A stretch of 10,861 nt of DNA, taken from contig DNDP01000342.1 in assembly GCA_003484235.1 (NCBI GenBank), positions 2,215-13,075 of the forward strand, given 5' to 3'. The DNA comes from Verrucomicrobiales bacterium. Its GTDB lineage: Bacteria; Verrucomicrobiota; Verrucomicrobiia; Limisphaerales; RI-55. The number at the start of each line of letters is the position of its first letter. Positions within the stretch are counted from its first letter, which is position 1. Below the pieces are notes generated by a model. That model did not search any database. It worked only from the letters and a program-made list of their open reading frames with translations, and had not been told where the DNA came from. Shown in pieces: positions 6,089 through 10,861 of this stretch. Made by a program: the position numbers and the translations under genes.

Positions 6089-6109
6089 GCGGTCCGCGAT
6101 CCGGACCGC
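6089..6109 (-). terminator. perfect 8-bp hairpin just downstream of the 139-aa gene
   Basis: GCGGTCCG (6089-6096) and CGGACCGC (6102-6109) are exact inverted repeats around a five-base loop. Read on the minus strand, the hairpin begins 11 bases after the stop of the 139-aa gene and lies 147 bases before the pgsA start. There is no T-run after it, so it is not a canonical intrinsic terminator; it may be a weak terminator or mRNA-protecting hairpin. If it does terminate, pgsA needs its own promoter in 5943-6088. Confidence 0.35.
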
Positions 6110-6120
6110 CATCTGTCCGC

Positions 6121-6540
6121 TCACTCCGGCTCCACGAACCGGCCAACCTCGAACATGATGGCTTCATACGGGGGTTTTCCCTTTTCGATGCGATGGTAGA
6201 TCACCAGTGTGCAGGAGCGGACCAGCTCGGGGGCAATGAAGAAATGGATCACCACCCGCTCGGGCGTCTGCTTGGACGGCGTGATGGGCGCCTGCAGGAG
6301 CTGCTTCCCGTCCCCGTGGATCTGCAGTTTGGCGGAAGCAAATGTCTTGAGACGGCCTTTCAGAGTGAACTCCAGCCGGACTCCCACGAGTTCTGTGCCG
6401 GGCTTCTCAATCGAGATGGCCGCATCGAACTCCTCGGCGGCGGCTTCCTTCGAGATGAGGTCCACTCCGATGCAGGCATCGAGGTGACCGGGCAGGTGAA
6501 TCAACAGCGCGAGCAGCGTGACGGAAAGGAATCTGTTCAT
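6121..6540 (-). CDS. small exported protein or lipoprotein of unknown function, 139 aa
   Basis: I do not recognise this family. The N-terminus is a signal sequence: MNR, a hydrophobic core at residues 4-14, then PGHLDAC with Cys at 23. L-D-A-C resembles a lipobox but has Asp at the -2 position, so the protein could be a lipoprotein or a cleaved periplasmic protein with a free Cys. The mature part alternates beta-strand-like segments with charged turns (for example VGVRLEFTLKGRLK and RVVIHFFIAPELV). A second Cys is near residue 109 (V-R-S-C-T-L). This fits a small beta-sandwich, which is inference. The gene is divergent from the large repeat protein starting at 6694 and upstream of pgsA, but 178 bases and a hairpin separate it from pgsA. 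No clear ribosome-binding site precedes the ATG. Confidence 0.75.
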   Translation of the reverse strand: MNRFLSVTLLALLIHLPGHLDACIGVDLISKEAAAEEFDAAISIEKPGTELVGVRLEFTLKGRLKTFASAKLQIHGDGKQLLQAPITPSKQTPERVVIHFFIAPELVRSCTLVIYHRIEKGKPPYEAIMFEVGRFVEPE

Positions 6541-6693
6541 GCGATGTCAGACGGAGGAGTTTCCGCAACCGCTCCCGATATTCTGCGTTCTGGCAGAGAA
6601 AGATTTCGATGACATGGTTGGAATCGATTGCCAAAGTCCGGGACGGATTGGGAAAAGCCATTTGACCTGCGGCTCCCGTATCGAGGAACGAAC

Positions 6694-8649
6694 ATGGATC
6701 TGAAATTGTTGAAGCCCTGGCGGACCGGACTGCTGGCCGTGTTGCTGATTGGGCTGAACGACCCGGTCCACCTGCCGTCCGCCCGCGCGGCGGAATCTTC
6801 TCCGCAGCTGGGTTCGCGCATTCTCGGACGTGTCGTGAACGAGGCTGGCGAACCAATCGCCGGTGCGCTGGTCAGGTATCGAAGCGAGAGTGCGACCACC
6901 GACGAGGCCGGTGAGTTCAGCCTGGAACGGGGCTTGATCTCGGGCCTGCCGATGGTCCAGATCGAGGCCACCGGCTTCGCTCCGAGCCGTCTCCAGCTGC
7001 AGGCCGACGGTGAGATGGAGGTGATCCGGTTGAACGTGGGAGCCAACCTTCGGGGACGGTTGTTGAATTCCGGGCGGCCGGTGGTCGGTGCAAAGCTGTT
7101 GCTGGAGACCTCCGATGAACGCGGCCTGCGATTTCTCAAGTTGCTGAACGCGTTGACCGACGCGGAGGGGCGGTTCGAGTTCAACCACGTTCCACCCCGG
7201 ACGCGGTGGACGCTCTTCGGCGATGTCGAATCCCTCGGCAGCCTCGGGGCCCTCCTGCCGCGATCCGGCTATTCGTCGGGTAATGGCATCACGGACAACC
7301 TCGGAGATCTGCCGCTGCAGTCGGGGCTCGTCCTGTCGGGACGCGTGGTCGTGCGGGACGGCGGCGAGTTGCCGGGCGCACCCATATTGATCGTGGTCTC
7401 CGAGCCGCTCGGGCGACGACTCTGCACGGTGACCACCGATCGATTGGGCGCCTTCTCCATCCAGGGACTGCCTCCCGGGCCGGTGAGGATCGGCGCAGGG
7501 TTGCCTGAATATCATCTGACTCCGTGGAATCGCAGCTTCGACCCGGTCAACCGTGGCCTGATTGGCAGACTCGACCACTCGGTGACCAATCTTGTGATCG
7601 AGATCAGCCGCAAACGATACCGGGACGATTTCATGGGCAACTCCAGAAGTCTGCCAGTCGCCGATCACCCCGAAAATCATCCCATCGGCGGTGTGGAGCC
7701 GGGCGCGCGGACGATAAGCGTGAGCGGATCGGTCGTCGATGAGGCCACGGGCCGGCCGGTGGCGCCGGTCGAGATCGTTCCCGGCCTGCAGCCGCCCATC
7801 GCGGCCAAGCCGGCCCCTCCCTGGCATCAACGGCTGCTCAATGTCTTTCGCGACCCTGCCATCCCCCTGCACGAGCTGCCCTTTTGGCGGACCGGCCGCT
7901 CGGAGACCGTGACCAACGGCCAGTTTAGCGTGCTGCTCGATTCACCCTCGTCACTGCCGCTGCTGCTCGTGAAGGCGACGGGCTACGAGCCGGTGGTGGT
8001 TGGCCCCGTCACAACTTCCACCAACGGGCTGGTGGTGCGCCTCACGAGGGGCAGTGGTCCGGCGGGCCTTGTGCTCGACCCTGCGGGCCAGCCGGCTGTC
8101 GGAGCCCGCGTGATCCACGCGGTGCAGGGCGAGACGTTCGGGATGCGCGAAACGGGCGAACTTATGCCCTGGGGCGCGGTCGAGGGACTCGGCTGGACCG
8201 ATCCGCAGGGAGTGTTCGCGCTGCCTTCGCGGCTGAACGGGCGGCATCTCTATGTCAGCCACGCCACGGGCTGGGCCATGCTCGACGATCCGGAACTGGG
8301 AGCCGGATTGAAGCTCAGGCTGCAATCGTGGTCAGTGGTGGCCGGTGTGCTGGTGAATCAACAGGGCATGCCCGTCGCCAACGAGGCGTTGACTCTGGAT
8401 TTTCAGCTTTCGCCGTCGGTAAACCTCCGTGATCCGCTGATCCTGAAACATCATGCGTTCACTGCCGCGGACGGGCGTTTCACACTTACAAATGTTCCAC
8501 CCGGGGAACTGCGGCTCATGCGTGGTGCCGTGTTGCAGCTGCGCTTCCACGCGCGGGCCGGCGAAACCAACGACCTGGGCCAGGTCATTTTCGACACGCC
8601 TCCGCCGGAGCCCCTGCTGCGGCAGTTGAAGGAGAAGATCGGGCTGTGA
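6694..8649 (+). CDS. large exported protein with repeated carboxypeptidase-regulatory-like (Ig-fold) domains, 651 aa
   Basis: The ATG at 6694 has GAGGAA seven bases upstream and gives a proper signal peptide (basic 4-10, hydrophobic 11-20, Ala-Arg-Ala-Ala near 30-33). An upstream GTG/ATG option at 6628 would bury it. The mature protein is built of about six beta-sandwich units recognisable by G-x-V-x-(D/N)-x-x-G-x-P-(I/V)-x-G-A at residues 45-60, 118-135, 215-230, 343-360, 456-472 and 549-565. Each is followed by a D-x-x-G-x-F strand such as D-E-A-G-E-F (70-75), D-A-E-G-R-F (156-161), D-R-L-G-A-F (249-254), D-P-Q-G-V-F (503-508) and A-D-G-R-F (592-596). This matches the carboxypeptidase regulatory-like / CnaB-like domain pattern. 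No catalytic domain is seen, so a structural, carbohydrate-binding or adhesive role outside the cytoplasm is likely but unproven. It may share a divergent promoter region (6541-6693) with the 139-aa gene. Confidence 0.85.
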   Translation: MDLKLLKPWRTGLLAVLLIGLNDPVHLPSARAAESSPQLGSRILGRVVNEAGEPIAGALVRYRSESATTDEAGEFSLERGLISGLPMVQIEATGFAPSRLQLQADGEMEVIRLNVGANLRGRLLNSGRPVVGAKLLLETSDERGLRFLKLLNALTDAEGRFEFNHVPPRTRWTLFGDVESLGSLGALLPRSGYSSGNGITDNLGDLPLQSGLVLSGRVVVRDGGELPGAPILIVVSEPLGRRLCTVTTDRLGAFSIQGLPPGPVRIGAGLPEYHLTPWNRSFDPVNRGLIGRLDHSVTNLVIEISRKRYRDDFMGNSRSLPVADHPENHPIGGVEPGARTISVSGSVVDEATGRPVAPVEIVPGLQPPIAAKPAPPWHQRLLNVFRDPAIPLHELPFWRTGRSETVTNGQFSVLLDSPSSLPLLLVKATGYEPVVVGPVTTSTNGLVVRLTRGSGPAGLVLDPAGQPAVGARVIHAVQGETFGMRETGELMPWGAVEGLGWTDPQGVFALPSRLNGRHLYVSHATGWAMLDDPELGAGLKLRLQSWSVVAGVLVNQQGMPVANEALTLDFQLSPSVNLRDPLILKHHAFTAADGRFTLTNVPPGELRLMRGAVLQLRFHARAGETNDLGQVIFDTPPPEPLLRQLKEKIGL

Positions 8650-8679
8650 GCAGGCTAAAGACGATTCGCAGAACACAGG

Positions 8680-8916
8680 TCAATCCACGATTTCCATGAT
8701 GATCTCGTGAAGGCTCGGCCAGAGAAAAAGGAAGACCACGACCAGCGCGCCGATCCCCAGACACTTGATGGCCGTGCCCATCGCGTGATCCGCCTTGCCG
8801 GCCGGCACATGGCAGTCGGGGCAGACGGTGTCGTGCGGATTGAACACCCGGTGTCCGCAGTGCCTGCACTTCTTCCACGGCGTGCGGATTTTGAACATGG
8901 GAGCCTGTTCAGCCAT
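8680..8916 (-). CDS. small zinc-ribbon membrane protein, 78 aa
   Basis: The N-terminal half has two Cys pairs, C17-x2-C20 and C32-x2-C35, in KKCRHCGHRVF and TVCPDCHVPAGK, the usual layout of a zinc ribbon. His and Cys residues nearby (H19, H22, H28, H36) are additional. A single hydrophobic segment at about residues 52-66 (GALVVVFLFL core) is followed by a short acidic tail. It is therefore probably a membrane-anchored protein with a cytoplasmic metal-bound knob. I do not recognise a named function. It lies 53 bases downstream of the secreted hydrolase gene on the same strand and could be its last operon member. It converges with the repeat protein, ending 30 bases from its stop without a visible terminator. 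The ATG has only GCAGGC directly before it, so translation may depend on upstream coupling. Confidence 0.8.
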   Translation of the reverse strand: MAEQAPMFKIRTPWKKCRHCGHRVFNPHDTVCPDCHVPAGKADHAMGTAIKCLGIGALVVVFLFLWPSLHEIIMEIVD

Positions 8917-8969
8917 GCCTGCGCCCGATGGTAGGCATCTCGACGGGCGCGTCGAGATCAGGAATGGGA

Positions 8970-10595
8970 TTATTGGGCGGACGACGGCCCGAGATAGCGG
9001 CTCCGAAAGAACCGCCGGGATTCGGTCAGCGAAACGGGGCGGTCCGTGGTGGCGGGTGTGCCCGGCTGCAGGCCGGGAAAAGCGACCGTCTCAAACAGGT
9101 TCCAAGTGCCGACGTCCTGCGCCTCTTCGATGGCCGCCGCGTAGCCATCCGCTCCGCGGGTCCGCAGCGTGCCATCGGCAAGCAGCGTGAGCCGGAGCTC
9201 CGGCAGGACCGCGATCTTCTGGTCTGCATAGACGATCCGCTGCCGGTTGTTGCCACTGATGACGGCGGCCAGCCAGTAAAGCCCGTAGGGTGTGGGATTG
9301 GTCAGCTCCAGGCTCCGAACCTGCGTGCCGCCCGGGTTGCCGGGAATCTGTGTCAGGAGGTCCGTGGTCAGCAGCTGGCCGAGTCCGTTGAGGGGGTTCG
9401 CATCGGCATCCAGATGGTAGCTGATGGTCTCCGACCCGGCCGCGGAGTGAATCCATTCGACTTCCAGATCCAACCGGCTCCCCGGATGGACAACGCCTTC
9501 GCGGCGCAGTGCCGAGCCGACGCCCGAGGAATAGTCGAATCCCGCGTTGCGCAGCCGGACCGTGGACAGGTTGGGCCAGTCTCGGGAGTTGATGGCCAGC
9601 GGCAGCCGGGGACCGATCCTGCCCGATTCAACGGCGGGAAACCCGGCTCCGAGCGGTTGATTGGTGGAGCTCTGATCGCCGCCGCCGATCCGGCTGTGGA
9701 GAAACCCGGCCGCCGCGCCATTGGTCTCGCCGGGCGCGTACCAGACTGCGCGGTCCTGTCCGGTGATGCCCGCCAGCCCGTCGGAGGCCGGTGAGGCCAG
9801 GTCGATAGTGCCGTGATACCAGAGGTGAGTGTTGCTGTGCGCGCTGCCGTAACCGCCGTTCAGCGAGGTCAGGCGCCGGTTGTAGGCGCCGGCAACACTC
9901 TGCCCGTCCAGCTCCAGCAGTTCGTTGTTGAGCTGATAGTAGTTGTCCGCGAACTGAACGTTGGCGAAAAGCGCCGGGGCGGGGTCGAACACCGGACAGC
10001 CGAGGCTGTCGGGAAAGACGTTGGCGACGCAGGGATGCGGATCGAGGAACGTCAGCTGATCCACCGTGATGCCCTCCCGCCCCAGCATCCGCGCGATTTC
10101 GGAGATCAGCGAGCCGCCGCGGCTGTGCCCGATGAAGTGCAGCGGCAGTTCCGCCAGCGCATGCCCCTGCATCGTGGGAATGAGCCCCGCTTCCAACAAT
10201 CGCGGAACGACCGCTTGCGCGATGACATCCGTGGCAAAGGGTGCCGGATGGATCTGAAACGGGACCGACTCCACGCTGCCCGCGACGTTCGACCAGTCGA
10301 GCTTGATGATGATGTTGCCGGAAGTGGACTGGTCGGCTGGCAGCCCTCGGATCAGGGAAGGTGAGACCACGAACGCACCGGTCGAATTGGTGGCCACGGT
10401 CAGCTGATAGCACGAGGTGGTTTGTCCCCACCAGGCCGTGTAGTCCACCATCCGTTCCGCCATCGAACTGACCCAGTCGGTGGCGTCGGCGTTGAAGCCG
10501 TGGGTGATCATCACCACCTGCGCTGCCTTGCTTGGGGACGCAGCCGCCAATGCACACGAGACGACAAAAGCCGCCGGTTTAAGCTGCTTGATCAT
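8970..10595 (-). CDS. secreted alpha/beta hydrolase (lipase-like), 541 aa
   Basis: A signal peptide (residues 1-25, ending Ser-Lys-Ala-Ala) leads into an alpha/beta-hydrolase domain. Visible elements are the oxyanion-loop type T-H-G-F (31-34), nucleophile motif G-H-S-R-G-G (Ser158), an Asp candidate in L-D-P-H-P (Asp185) and His candidates in S-A-H-S-N-T-H (His253 or His257). This is the order of a Ser-Asp-His triad, as in esterases and lipases; the substrate cannot be told. After about residue 300 the chain continues with Gly/Pro-rich beta-strand-type sequence, including R-x-R-N-A-G-F and G-Y-A-A-A-I-E-E-A. It ends in R-R-F-F-R-S-R-Y, resembling the C-terminal tails of many secreted Verrucomicrobiota proteins (inference). 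Four Cys are visible, at 14, 62, 189 and 200. The gene begins 50 bases after the DUF1501 gene, with a hairpin in between; no Shine-Dalgarno sequence is visible. Confidence 0.88.
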   Translation of the reverse strand: MIKQLKPAAFVVSCALAAASPSKAAQVVMITHGFNADATDWVSSMAERMVDYTAWWGQTTSCYQLTVATNSTGAFVVSPSLIRGLPADQSTSGNIIIKLDWSNVAGSVESVPFQIHPAPFATDVIAQAVVPRLLEAGLIPTMQGHALAELPLHFIGHSRGGSLISEIARMLGREGITVDQLTFLDPHPCVANVFPDSLGCPVFDPAPALFANVQFADNYYQLNNELLELDGQSVAGAYNRRLTSLNGGYGSAHSNTHLWYHGTIDLASPASDGLAGITGQDRAVWYAPGETNGAAAGFLHSRIGGGDQSSTNQPLGAGFPAVESGRIGPRLPLAINSRDWPNLSTVRLRNAGFDYSSGVGSALRREGVVHPGSRLDLEVEWIHSAAGSETISYHLDADANPLNGLGQLLTTDLLTQIPGNPGGTQVRSLELTNPTPYGLYWLAAVISGNNRQRIVYADQKIAVLPELRLTLLADGTLRTRGADGYAAAIEEAQDVGTWNLFETVAFPGLQPGTPATTDRPVSLTESRRFFRSRYLGPSSAQ

Positions 10596-10603
10596 CAGTC
10601 GTG

Positions 10604-10621
10604 GGGCACCACGCGGTGCCC
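10604..10621 (-). promoter_or_regulatory. perfect 7-bp hairpin directly upstream of the hydrolase start codon
   Basis: GGGCACC (10604-10610) and GGTGCCC (10615-10621) form a perfect stem with a four-base loop. On the minus strand it ends eight bases before the hydrolase ATG, where a ribosome-binding site would be, and starts 24 bases after the DUF1501 stop. It could terminate the DUF1501 message (no T-run supports this), bind a regulator, or hinder ribosome entry at the hydrolase. Confidence 0.4.
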
Positions 10622-10645
10622 GATGGTCTTTCGGTGCCGGTCCGG

Positions 10646-10861
10646 TTACGCCAGGATCTCCTTCACCACCTTCGCGTTTTCCTCCACGCCGGTGAGCTTC
10701 TGGTCGAGGCCCTGGTATTTGAACGTGAACCGTTTGTGGTCGATGCCGAGCTGGTTGAGAATCGTCGCGTGCAGGTCGCGGACGTGGACCGGGTCTTTGA
10801 CGATGTTGTAGCTGAACTCGTCGGTCTCGCCGTGGACGGTCCCGCCCTTGATGCCGCCGCC
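10646..10861 (-). CDS. C-terminus of a DUF1501-family protein, truncated at the window edge
   Basis: The last 71 codons of a minus-strand gene are present; the 5' part lies beyond the window. The sequence carries C-terminal hallmarks of DUF1501 (sulfatase-like fold) proteins: a Gly-rich I-K-G-G segment followed by H-G-x-T-D-E, V-H-V-R-D-L-H-A-T-I-L, the Gly-Ile-Asp-His turn and a final V-V-K-E-I-L. Whole members are around 400-500 aa and typically exported. They are very abundant in Planctomycetota and Verrucomicrobiota, where they are often paired with a large cytochrome-containing DUF1549/DUF1553 gene. The TAA stop is 50 bases before the hydrolase start. Their biochemical role is not established; no catalytic conclusion can be drawn from this fragment. 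Confidence 0.9.
   Translation of the reverse strand, partial: GGGIKGGTVHGETDEFSYNIVKDPVHVRDLHATILNQLGIDHKRFTFKYQGLDQKLTGVEENAKVVKEILA

Noticed and set aside
6407..6661. Minus-strand frame starting at ATG 6661, with a helix-like first 44 residues upstream of the 139-aa gene
   Set aside because: Weak ribosome-binding site, and it runs into the 139-aa gene in a wrong frame where it becomes Arg/His-rich. It is probably accidental, although the first part is oddly protein-like.
6547..7872. Long minus-strand frame of 441 codons
   Set aside because: Opposite the well-supported repeat protein, rich in Arg/Gln/His/Gly as expected of an antisense shadow, no motif.
1..10861. CRISPR arrays, insertion sequences, attachment sites, prophage or toxin-antitoxin genes
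   Set aside because: No regularly spaced direct repeats, transposase or integrase motifs, or known defence domains were seen.

Overview
The window reads as a chromosomal piece of a GC-rich member of the Verrucomicrobiota (or a close relative in the PVC group). Supporting this are the tail of a DUF1501 protein, a type abundant in Planctomycetota and Verrucomicrobiota; secreted proteins with low-conservation C-terminal tails; carboxypeptidase-regulatory-like repeats; GTG starts; and few strong Shine-Dalgarno sites. This taxonomic call is inference. I see no phage, transposon, CRISPR or defence genes, so the region looks like ordinary chromosome with a few unusual pieces.

Left part (1-1600). 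A truncated multi-pass membrane protein (DUF5684-like) ends at 381. One or two small, partly overlapping minus-strand genes of unknown function follow (about 378-831). The stretch 832-1240 has no convincing gene, but on the plus strand it contains three consecutive hairpins, the last being a good intrinsic terminator (1162-1206). This is what the 3' end of a structured non-coding RNA would look like. Next comes a tiny cysteine-rich protein with eight Cys (1241-1432), then a minus-strand tRNA-Val(UAC) with an encoded CCA.

Middle (1860-4548). On the plus strand are an exported DUF4097-type repeat protein, a small unknown protein, and a TolC-family outer-membrane channel without efflux partners nearby. 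The TolC stop codon abuts the stop of the opposite operon in a shared TGATCA.

Lipid cluster (4549-5942, minus). pgsA and a pgpA gene overlap by four bases. They would carry out two successive steps of phosphatidylglycerol synthesis: CDP-diacylglycerol plus glycerol-3-phosphate to PGP, then PGP to PG. The pgpA reading frame is unusual because its first 80 residues are a TatA/TatB-like membrane segment with its amphipathic helix, giving an apparent TatA-PgpA fusion.

Right part (6121-10861). A small exported protein (minus) is divergent from a large exported multi-repeat beta-sandwich protein (plus). Then, on the minus strand, lie a small zinc-ribbon membrane protein, a secreted alpha/beta hydrolase with a visible Ser/Asp/His set, and the C-terminus of the DUF1501 protein. 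A perfect hairpin sits just before the hydrolase start codon.

The most unusual items are the TatA-PgpA fusion, the terminator-ended structured RNA candidate, and the eight-cysteine miniprotein. None can be confirmed without database searches.
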